Shown here: positions 17,850 through 25,104 of the stretch, in pieces | Layout: each line of letters starts with the position of its first letter | How positions within the stretch are numbered: position 1 is the first letter of the stretch | Source of the DNA: Okeania sp. KiyG1 | GTDB lineage: Bacteria; Cyanobacteriota; Cyanobacteriia; Cyanobacteriales; Microcoleaceae | Reading direction: 5' to 3' | Length of the DNA stretch: 64,000 nt | Assembly (NCBI RefSeq): GCF_014132355.1 | Contig: NZ_BLZO01000039.1 | Span: 35,368 to 99,367 of the forward strand | Program-made: the position numbers and the translations under genes | Notes under the pieces: model-generated | Databases searched by the model: none | The model's input: only the letters and a program-made list of their open reading frames with translations | What the model was told of the DNA's origin: nothing

Positions 17850-19106
17850 ATGTTTAAACCTATCGATTTTCTTAAAAACCGTTCATTGATGTTTGCTTTC
17901 AAAATACTCGGTAAGTTCATCAAAACCTACGAACCAGAGCTTTTTACAGGCGAACAAGCAGCGCTCACATTAGCCGAAAAAATATCGCAGGCAAAGTATA
18001 AGAAACTGCTGATTATGACAACATCTGGCATTAAACGAAGAGGACAACTTGATTCAGTTATAGAGCAGCTAAAAAATGATGGCGTTTCGGTTTTCGTGTT
18101 TGATGATATTAACCCAGATCCTACTTTTGCAGATGTTAGCAAAGCTCTGGAGCATGGCTTATCCAATCAATTTGATGCAGTACTTGCGGTTGGTGGTGGC
18201 TCTGTCATCGATGCGGCGAAAGTCGTTGCCATGGCTGCCACAAATGGCAATACCCCTGAGAAATTGGTTGGCATAATGAAGGGAAAGCAAAAACCGCTGC
18301 CTTTTTATGCTATCCCAACAACATCGGGAACAGGTTCAGAAGTCACCATCGCTTCCGTTGTCTCAGAAAAGGAAAGCCACAGGAAACGATTTGTAGTCGA
18401 TCCTAATTTAGTGCCAAAAGCAGCTGCCCTCGATCCGGTACTCTTGGCTACTATGCCACCTGCAATAACAGCAATGACGGGAATGGATGCTCTAACACAT
18501 GCGGTTGAAGCTTATCTTAGCAGAAACGCAAGCAGGAAAACGGATCGATATGCCATTGAAGCCATAAAACACATCTTTGAAAGTCTACCTGTCGCTTTTG
18601 AAGACGGAAAAAATTTTCAGGCAAGAGAGGCGATGGCATTAGCATCTCATCAAGCAGGTATTGCATTTACTAACGCTTCCTTGGGATATGTCCATGCGAT
18701 ATCCCATCAATTGGGTGGAATTTATGGTGTATCCCACGGTTTGGGTAATGCTATTCTTCTTCCCAAAGTGCTGAAAGCATCTTTACCTAACATCACAAAC
18801 CAACTTGCAGAGTTAGCGAAAGAATTAAACATTGGTATGTCAGATATGACAGATGAAGAACGCGCTGCTGCCTTTATTGACTCTATTGAAGAGTTGAATG
18901 CTCGTTTGAATATTCCAAGTGTAGTTCATGAGCTACAGAAAGAGGACATTTCGCGTATTGCTGGTACAGCCTACGAGGAAGCCATTTCCAGCTACGCCGT
19001 ACCAAAGTTTATGTCCACTCAGGATATTGAGGCAATATTGCTTGACATCCTCTCCGGCCTGAAGGCGCGGAGATTCCTACCGAACCTTAGCTCCTCGGTG
19101 GGTTGA
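17850..19106 (+). CDS. Iron-containing alcohol dehydrogenase, C-terminus replaced
   Basis: Group III (Fe-dependent) alcohol dehydrogenase that interconverts alcohols and aldehydes with NAD(P)H. The cofactor loop VGGGSVIDAAK and the SGTGSE motif are present. Iron ligands fit MDALTHAVEAY (His), AISHQLGGIYGVSHGLGNA (two His) and the upstream Asp of the family. I prefer ATG 17850 (GAGG 6-7 bases upstream); ATG 17817 adds MPNIKLSNEVK without a clear ribosome site. The last 20 or so codons (from about 19041) lie in a sequence that looks like an IS200/IS605 end, so the tail LSGLKARRFLPNLSSSVG is probably not native. The core catalytic region is intact. Confidence 0.88.
   Translation: MFKPIDFLKNRSLMFAFKILGKFIKTYEPELFTGEQAALTLAEKISQAKYKKLLIMTTSGIKRRGQLDSVIEQLKNDGVSVFVFDDINPDPTFADVSKALEHGLSNQFDAVLAVGGGSVIDAAKVVAMAATNGNTPEKLVGIMKGKQKPLPFYAIPTTSGTGSEVTIASVVSEKESHRKRFVVDPNLVPKAAALDPVLLATMPPAITAMTGMDALTHAVEAYLSRNASRKTDRYAIEAIKHIFESLPVAFEDGKNFQAREAMALASHQAGIAFTNASLGYVHAISHQLGGIYGVSHGLGNAILLPKVLKASLPNITNQLAELAKELNIGMSDMTDEERAAAFIDSIEELNARLNIPSVVHELQKEDISRIAGTAYEEAISSYAVPKFMSTQDIEAILLDILSGLKARRFLPNLSSSVG
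19041..19104 (+). mobile_element. IS200/IS605-type right-end scar
   Basis: CTTGACATCCTCTCCGGCC followed by TGAAGGCGCGGAGATTCCTA resembles the subterminal hairpin common at IS200/IS605 ends (CTCCGGCC-TGAA-GGCGCGGAG with one bulge). A second stem follows (ACCGA...TCGGT). No transposase is nearby. The assignment is from remembered consensus, not a search. Confidence 0.5.
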
Positions 19107-19391
19107 AGTCTCATTGGCTGCTGCACCCACCCCTCTTGCTCCCCTCCCGGGAGGGGATGGGGGTGGGTTACACTTTTTTAAGCGATCGCTCTCTTGAGCA
19201 TACACTATATATAGTTTCTTTGCGTAAGTCCTGATATTAATAAGTAGTCAGAAAAATTATAAGCATCTACACAAAATCATAGCAATTCTCATACTTATAT
19301 TGAAACCATTCATTCTGACTCCTGACTCCTGACTTCTAAAACCCTAATTAGATGATATAATCTATGGTGGTATTTAAAAGTAGTAGAAAAA

Positions 19392-20696
19392 ATGACTAAT
19401 TTTGTACTAACAGAAGGTCCTGACTTTTTTCCCCAACCAGACCAAAATAATTCTGGAGACGATTTAATTAACGCTCTCGCAGGAGCAGATACTATTGATG
19501 GTGGTTTTGGTAATGATACCATTGATGGTGGTGCAGGAAATGACCAACTTTTAAGTGTTTTTGGTAATAATGTAATCATTGGTGGTGCTGGTACAGACTT
19601 CCTCGTTGCTGGAAATGGTGATGATGTGCTTGATGGTGGTAGCGACTTCGATGATTTGTTTGGGGGTGATGGTAATGATGCTTTATTCGGGGGTCGTGAT
19701 AGTGACGGACTGAATGGAGGTCCTGGAAATGACTTGGTTGATGGCGGTAAGGGTGATGATTTTATCCAGGGTGGTAGTGGCGATGATGTACTCGAAGGTG
19801 GTCATGGTAATGATAACCTTGATGGGGGTAGTGGTATTGACGCAATGAATGGTGGAGAAGGTAACGATACCTACATTGTTGATACTCCTCAAGATTTCAT
19901 CACTGAATTAGAGGGAGAAAATGCAGGGGAAGAAGATTTGGTAATCTCTTATGTAGACTACCAATTAGGTCCTAATATAGAATTTCTCAATCTTTCTGAA
20001 GACTTTAACAGTGGTAGATTTGCTATCAACGGTTCTGGCAATGACCTGGATAACCGCATCATTGGGAACCGCTTCCCGAATAATCTCTTTGGTGCAGCAG
20101 GTGATGACACTCTCGAAGGTGGGGACGGTAATGATACTTTAACTGGGGGAGTAGGTAGCGATCGCTTTTCTTTTGGATCGGATTTCTTTGCACCTTTCGA
20201 CCCTGGTTTCTTTGGTATTGACCTGATTACTGATTTTGAGAAAGCGCAGGGAGATAAAATTGCTTTGAATCAGTCATCATTTCCTAGTATAGGGGGTACT
20301 CTGGATGAGAGTGAGTTCGCCATTATTACCAATGATGATGAAGCAGTAAATAATCCTGCCCTGATTATTTATAATCCTTTAAATGGTCGTCTATTCTATA
20401 ATCCTAATGGTATTGAGGAGGGTTTTGGTGCAGGGGAATCGATTTTTGCACCTCCAGAAAGAGGAGGTATATTTGCCATCTTACAGAATACTCCGAATTT
20501 AGATGTCAATGATTTTGTTGTGACAGAACCAGATTTTGGTTTTCCCCGTCCAATTCCGCTTCCGGTAGTAGATGATTTTGCTGTTCCCGAACCAGCTATT
20601 CCTGAACCCATTCCATCTCCTGTAGCGATCGAACCAGTTCCTGAAGTAATGGAAGATGTTGTTACCTCTATGTTGAGTGATTCCGGTATAGTTTGA
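19392..20696 (+). CDS. RTX (haemolysin-type calcium-binding) protein
   Basis: A 434-residue protein with RTX nonapeptide repeats (GGxGNDxLxGG type) at about residues 25-160 and again 220-255, forming calcium-binding beta-rolls. Between them is an IVDTPQDFI/EFLNLSEDF segment, the linker common in cyanobacterial RTX proteins. The domain ITDFEKAQGDKIAL then LIIYNPLNGRLFYNPNG is the usual C-terminal RTX cap. The tail is Pro/Val/Glu-rich. There is no N-terminal signal peptide, consistent with type I secretion through a C-terminal signal, but no transporter is adjacent. It is paralogous to the decayed adhesin at 6007-8790. Confidence 0.85.
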   Translation: MTNFVLTEGPDFFPQPDQNNSGDDLINALAGADTIDGGFGNDTIDGGAGNDQLLSVFGNNVIIGGAGTDFLVAGNGDDVLDGGSDFDDLFGGDGNDALFGGRDSDGLNGGPGNDLVDGGKGDDFIQGGSGDDVLEGGHGNDNLDGGSGIDAMNGGEGNDTYIVDTPQDFITELEGENAGEEDLVISYVDYQLGPNIEFLNLSEDFNSGRFAINGSGNDLDNRIIGNRFPNNLFGAAGDDTLEGGDGNDTLTGGVGSDRFSFGSDFFAPFDPGFFGIDLITDFEKAQGDKIALNQSSFPSIGGTLDESEFAIITNDDEAVNNPALIIYNPLNGRLFYNPNGIEEGFGAGESIFAPPERGGIFAILQNTPNLDVNDFVVTEPDFGFPRPIPLPVVDDFAVPEPAIPEPIPSPVAIEPVPEVMEDVVTSMLSDSGIV

Positions 20697-20885
20697 GGTT
20701 CTGAAGGTTGATTTATGTTTGCTATCCAGATTTCTTGAGCGGGGGAATAGGAGAGTAGGGATGTGGTATGCAACGTCCCTACAGGGTTATCATTCTTTTA
20801 ACGTGGTTCATTATAAACCGTGTAAAGTTTGATAGTCTTCATTCAAACGATGATATTTCCTACTTTTGACTTCTGTGAAATGGTA

Positions 20886-20992
20886 TACAGCGCTTTTCGC
20901 TCTTGATGAACCACATCGCCATAACCAAAACCCTGTAGGGACGTTGCATAAGGGCGTCCCTACTGTGGTCTACTGAAATGAAAACCGCTGTA
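20886..20992. repeat. MITE-like element, family F (TACAGCG ends)
   Basis: TACAGCGCTTTTCG at the left and GAAAACCGCTGTA at the right; 107 bp. The interior carries TAGGGACGTTGCATAAGGGC and GTCCCTACTGTGGTCTA. The right end is the parent of the left flank of the 17-bp minisatellite at 5463. Confidence 0.7.
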
Positions 20993-21028
20993 AGCGATCG
21001 CAGACTGTTGCTAATTTGAAGGCATATT

Positions 21029-21228
21029 ATATCATGTCCGGTTGAATACTTATTATTAAAATAGTAGGGGAGCGGGGGACCCACCCTCGCCCCTCCCCTC
21101 CCTGGAGGGGAAAAGGGGAGTAGGGAACCCACCCTCGCCCCTCCCCTCCCTGGAGGGGAAAATAGAAAGATTTACTGTTTAAGCACTCGTGATAAGTTTT
21201 TTCATCACTAATTATCCGGACATGATAT
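21029..21228. mobile_element. MITE-like element, family D, with internal duplication
   Basis: Ends ATATCATGTCCGG and CCGGACATGATAT, 200 bp. The centre holds two copies of a roughly 50-bp GC-rich block (GGGAxCCCACCCTCGCCCC...CTGGAGGGGAAA). The frame at 21189-21410 overlaps it and is not called. Confidence 0.8.
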
Positions 21229-21304
21229 TAGCTATGGAACACAAATATTATCAAAAAATTCGACTTGCCAGAGGCGAGACTCAAGAGGTCAAGAGAGCAA
21301 AGCG

Positions 21305-22180
21305 CTATTCAAGAGTCCTGGGGGGGATACGCAATACACGAAAACCAGTAAAGAGGTTTAAGGTATCAAATGTGCTGCGGAACGCAGAGCGACAGTCTTT
21401 AGGAGAGTAGTTCCAGCAGCCACCACGAATGACTTTTTTAGTAGCCTTTGTAGTTTTTTGATTACCTAATAGCCACGCACCACTATCATTAGGTGCGTTT
21501 TCATAATTCTTGTGCAAATCATCTTCGCACCATTCAAAAACGTTGCCGTGCATATCGTACAATCCAAAAGAATTAGCAACTTTGAAGTAACCGACTGGAG
21601 TGGTTTGTTTTCTATGTTCTCCTTTTGGACCTCTGCCATAGGAACCACTGTAGATATTTTTACCAGTCTCTTGATCTACTCCATGGTAGTTAGCTAGGTC
21701 TGTAGTAATAGTTTCCCCAAAATGAAAGGGTGTAGTCGTTTCTGCACGACAAGCATATTCCCATTCTGCTTCACTAGGTAGCCGATATTCTCTCCCTGTC
21801 TTCTGAGTTAACCGGGCGCAGAACTCTTGAGCATCTAGCCAGGAAACTTGCTCAACTGGGCGACTCCAACGCTCATAGTTTTCATAGTCATCTTTAAAAT
21901 ATGAAGGGTCAGAATTAAGGTCACGTTCAATCCTTTCAGTGGTTTCGACAACGGCTTTCCACTGACCCTGAGTAATTGGATAACGCCCCATATAAAATTC
22001 AGGTACTGTAACTTCATGTTGGGGACTTTCCCTATTCTGTCGCTCTAATTCATCTTCTGGGGAACCCATGAGGAACTTACCCCCTGGAATCTTCACCATA
22101 ACTAGCTCAACATTATTACCCAGGTCTTCAATATAGTATTCAGCTTGTTGCTTCTTCTTACGAATAGTTATTCTTACCAT
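21305..22180 (-). CDS. FGE-sulfatase domain protein, candidate DGR variable protein
   Basis: The 291-residue protein has a short N-terminus MVRITIRKKKQQAEYYIEDL and one formylglycine-generating-enzyme/SUMF1 domain (C-type-lectin fold): IPGGKFLMGSPEDE, YPITQGQWKAV, PVEQVSWLDAQEFC, YRLPSEAEWEYACRA, LYDMHGNVFEWCEDD. The C-terminus RGGCWNYSPKDCRSAFRSTF then GFRVLRIPPRTLE has the layout of DGR variable regions, differing from its paralogues mainly where Asn codons would stand in a template. Only one of the two catalytic FGE cysteines is kept. It lies downstream of the VMAP block on the same strand and is probably a binding or sensor protein. Confidence 0.85.
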   Translation of the reverse strand: MVRITIRKKKQQAEYYIEDLGNNVELVMVKIPGGKFLMGSPEDELERQNRESPQHEVTVPEFYMGRYPITQGQWKAVVETTERIERDLNSDPSYFKDDYENYERWSRPVEQVSWLDAQEFCARLTQKTGREYRLPSEAEWEYACRAETTTPFHFGETITTDLANYHGVDQETGKNIYSGSYGRGPKGEHRKQTTPVGYFKVANSFGLYDMHGNVFEWCEDDLHKNYENAPNDSGAWLLGNQKTTKATKKVIRGGCWNYSPKDCRSAFRSTFDTLNLFTGFRVLRIPPRTLE

Positions 22181-22415
22181 TTCAGTTATCAGTCATCAGT
22201 TATCAGTTATCAGCTTTTTTCAGTTCTTTTGATGATGGAAAATAAGATTTTAGCAATCTCATCTGCACCTTTTCAGTTATCAGTTATCAGCTTTTTCAGT
22301 CCTTTGTGACCTAAAATAAGCTTGAGGTATATAGTAGCCGTCATTACTGTTAGGAAATTTTTAAACTCTCAAATTTAGTCATAGCAAGAATGTACAGGTA
22401 ATTCATAAATTACTC
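22181..22415. repeat. STRR (CAGTTAT) arrays and spacer
   Basis: Several runs of the heptamer TCAGTTA separated by A+T-rich DNA. There is no gene. Confidence 0.7.
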
Positions 22416-22611
22416 CTACTTCTGACTTTTAACTTCAAATATACCTTCATTTGCTTCTGCTATATTCGCTCCAATAGATGTCCCACTTCTCAACAATTGT
22501 TTAGATAATACATATTCTTTTTTTTCCTCAGTTAAATATTTATAAGCTTTGACAATTCTAATAGCAAATTAGTAAGCTTTTTGATAAACTAATGCTCTTA
22601 TTTATATCCAT
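22416..22611 (-). pseudogene. Four-helix-bundle (S23/bAvd-type) protein remnant
   Basis: Reads M D I N K S I S L S K S in one frame, then after a shift AIRIVKAYKYLTEEKKEYVL, then SKQLLRSGTSIGANIAEANE and a stop. The LRSGTSIGANIxEA motif is diagnostic of the S23 / TIGR02436 four-helix-bundle family, to which the DGR accessory protein Avd is related. Both the second half of the bundle and the reading frame are lost. It sits between two candidate DGR variable genes. These small genes are also common alone in cyanobacteria, so the link is not proven. Confidence 0.7.
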
Positions 22612-22671
22612 AAGTTTAGGCGCTAATAACTAAAAAAACTGATAACTGAAAAAGCTGATAACTGATAACTG

Positions 22672-23529
22672 TTAAAGAGTCCTGGGGGAGATACGCAATA
22701 CACGAAAACCAATAAAGTTGTACAAGTCATCCGGATTATAGATGTCGTGGTACGCAGAGCGACAGTTCCCTGGAAAGTCAGTCCATGAGCCACCACGAAT
22801 GACTGTTGTAGTAACTTCTGCAATGTTTTGATTACCTGGTGCGCGGTTAATATAGTGCCACTGCCGCTCATCTTTACACCATTCCAAAACGTTGCCGTGC
22901 ATATCGTACAATCCAAAGAAATTAGAAGTTTTAAAGTAACCGACTGGAGTGGTTTGTTCTCTATATTTTCCCTTTGGACCTCTACCATAGGAACCACTGT
23001 AGATAATCTCATCAATATCTCTATCTACTCCACAGTAGTTAGCTAGGTCTGTAGTAATAGTTTCCCCAAAATGAAAGGGTGTAGTCGTTCCTGCACGACA
23101 AGCATATTCCCATTCTGCTTCACTGGGTAACCGATAGTCTCTCCCTGTCTTCTGGCTTAACCGGGCGCAAAACTCTTGAGCATCTAGCCAGGAAACTTGC
23201 TCAACTGGGCGATTCCAACGCCCATAGTTTTCATAGTCGTCTTTAAAAAATGAAGGGTCAGAATTAAGGTCACGTTCAATTTTTTTAGTGGTTTCGACAA
23301 CTGCTTTCCACTGACCCTGAGTAATTGGATAACGCCCCATGTAAAATTCCGGCACTGTAACTTCATGTTGGGGGCTTTCCAAGCTCACTCGCTCTAATTC
23401 ATTTTCGGGAGAACCCATGAGGAATTTGCCTCCTGGAATCTTCACCATAGCTAGCTCAACATTATTGCCCAGGTCTTCTATATAGTATTCAGCCTGTTGC
23501 TTTTTCTCACAAATAGTTATTCTTACCAT
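22672..23529 (-). CDS. FGE-sulfatase domain protein, candidate DGR variable protein
   Basis: A 285-residue paralogue of the gene at 21305. I start it at MVRITICEKKQQAEYY (23529) because the paralogue starts there; the open frame to 23661 runs over a GC-rich tandem repeat. FGE domain motifs are as in the sister gene (IPGGKFLMGSPENE, YPITQGQWKAV, LPSEAEWEYACRAG, LYDMHGNVLEWCKD). The C-terminal RGGSWTDFPGNCRSAYHDIY then NFIGFRVLRISPRTL is variable relative to the two relatives while its flanks are conserved. It shares the strand with the VMAP operon but is cut off from it by repeats and the DUF559 gene on the other strand. Confidence 0.87.
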   Translation of the reverse strand: MVRITICEKKQQAEYYIEDLGNNVELAMVKIPGGKFLMGSPENELERVSLESPQHEVTVPEFYMGRYPITQGQWKAVVETTKKIERDLNSDPSFFKDDYENYGRWNRPVEQVSWLDAQEFCARLSQKTGRDYRLPSEAEWEYACRAGTTTPFHFGETITTDLANYCGVDRDIDEIIYSGSYGRGPKGKYREQTTPVGYFKTSNFFGLYDMHGNVLEWCKDERQWHYINRAPGNQNIAEVTTTVIRGGSWTDFPGNCRSAYHDIYNPDDLYNFIGFRVLRISPRTL

Positions 23530-23574
23530 TAATCTGCTAGGATAGCTTACAATTATTTCTATATTACTTCCTAA

Positions 23575-23800
23575 TCTTACTACTCCAGTCCCCCCCTCTT
23601 TTTTAGGCCACTTCAGTCCACTCCAGTCCCCCCTTTTTAAGGCTACTCCAGTCCACTCCAATTCCCCCTTTTTAAGGCTAACTCCAGTCCACTCCAGTTC
23701 CCCCCTTTTTAAGGCTACTCCAGTCCACTCCAGTTCCCCCCTTTTTAAGGCTGCTCCAGTCCACTCCAGTCCCCCCCTTTTTAAGGGGGGCTAGGGGGGA
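23575..23800. repeat. Tandem GC-rich repeat (about 40 bp unit)
   Basis: About five units of CACTCCAGTyCCCCCyTTTT followed by TAAGGCTACTCCAGTC. The last unit fuses to a TTAAGGGGGGCTAGGGGGGA palindrome. Confidence 0.75.
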
Positions 23801-23854
23801 TCAAAAAGCCAGGAGATATCAACATAGAAGTAAAACCAACCACAAACTCCCACC

Positions 23855-24238
23855 ATGCCAAAACTCAACGACTCCAACTTTCACCTCCCCTACAACCGCC
23901 AACTCGTCCCCATCGCCAAACAACTCCGCAAAAACCCCACTCCAGCAGAAAAAAAACTCTGGCAAGATTTCCTCAGAACTTTTCCCCTGCGCGTGTTGAG
24001 ACAGCGACCTATTGATAACTTTATTGTTGATTTCTATTGTGCTGCTCTGAGGTTGGTAATTGAAATTGATGGGGATAGCCACTTTACGGAGGAAGGAAAA
24101 GCTTATGATGCTGAGAGGACTTCTGTTTTGGAAGGTTATGGGTTACGGGTGATTAGGTTTACTAATGTTGAGGTTTTGCAAGAGTTTGAGGGAGTTTGTT
24201 GGCGGTTGGAGAGTTTGATTGGTGAGTTGAGAGATTGA
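23855..24238 (+). CDS. DUF559 (Vsr-like endonuclease fold) protein
   Basis: A 127-residue DUF559 protein. Motifs: AKQLRKNPTPAEKKLWQDFL, then LRQRPIDNFIVDFYC, LVIEIDGDSHF and YDAERTSVLEGYGLRVIRFT. The D...ExDG.H pattern is that of a PD-(D/E)XK-type nuclease related to very short patch repair enzymes. The family is common in cyanobacterial repeat-rich zones, and a DNA-cleaving role is inferred, not shown. It is on the opposite strand to the FGE and VMAP genes, inside repeats. Confidence 0.85.
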   Translation: MPKLNDSNFHLPYNRQLVPIAKQLRKNPTPAEKKLWQDFLRTFPLRVLRQRPIDNFIVDFYCAALRLVIEIDGDSHFTEEGKAYDAERTSVLEGYGLRVIRFTNVEVLQEFEGVCWRLESLIGELRD

Positions 24239-25047
24239 TCCCCCCTAACCCCCCTTGAAAAGGGGGGGACCGGAGTTGGAGAAGGAGCGATCGCTCCCCA
24301 AGTATAAGATTTCCCATTAACAGCAGGGATTTTTTTGTGTTGACTTTTGTCCTCCCCTTCTTTCTCTTGTCCCTCCCTTCTTCTCTTGTCCCCCCCTTCT
24401 TAAGGGGGGTTAGGGGGGATCAACACAGGAGCTATCAACCCGCAACTAACCTTCCGACTACTACCTCCAAGAGCGATCGCTCCCCAAGTATAAGATTTCC
24501 CATTAACAGCAGGGATTTTTTTGTGTTGACTCTTGTCCCTCCCTTCTTCTGTTGTCCCCCCCTTCTTAAGGGAGGTTAGGGGGGATAAACACAGGAGTTA
24601 TCAACCCGCAACTAACCTTCCGACTACTACCTCGAAGAGCGAACGCTCCCCAAGTATAAGATTTCCCATTAACAGCAGGGATTTTTTGGTGTTGACTCTT
24701 GTACCTTCTTCTTCTGTTGTCCCCCCCTTCTTAAGGGAGGTTAGGGGGGATAAACACAGGAGTTATCAACCCGCAACTAACCTTCCGACTACTACCTCGA
24801 AGAGCGATCGCTCTCTAACTCAAGATTTCCGCTCAACAGCAGGGATTTTTTGGTGTTGATTTTACCTTGGGTTTCGATCCCCCCTAACCCCCCTTGAAAA
24901 GGGGGGGACTGGAATTTGGTAACGTGCGATCGCTCTCTAACTCAAGATTTCCGCTCAACAGCAGGGATTTTTTGGTGTTGATTTTACCTTGGGTTTTGAT
25001 CCCCCCTAACCCCCCTTGAAAAGGGGGGGACTGGACTTTGGTAACGT
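24239..25047. repeat. Long tandem repeat block (165-180 bp, then 124 bp units)
   Basis: Three units of about 165-182 bp start near 24287, 24469 and 24637, each with GAGCGATCGCTCCCC, AACAGCAGGGATTTTTT and CAACCCGCAACTAACC. Two shorter units start near 24802 and 24926 with GCGATCGCTCTCTAACTC. HIP1-like octamers mark every unit. Frames across it are not genes. Confidence 0.85.
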
Positions 25048-25104
25048 GCGAACGCTCTTTTCTCTCGCCAAAGACTGGACTCAAGAGGGTAAAAGAGTGT
25101 CTAT

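Noticed and set aside
21189-21410. 73-residue plus-strand frame
   Set aside because: It spans a MITE end and the antisense of the third variable region; no family features.
23530-23661. N-terminal extension of the FGE gene
   Set aside because: It overlaps a GC-rich tandem repeat and is absent from the paralogue, which starts at MVRITI.
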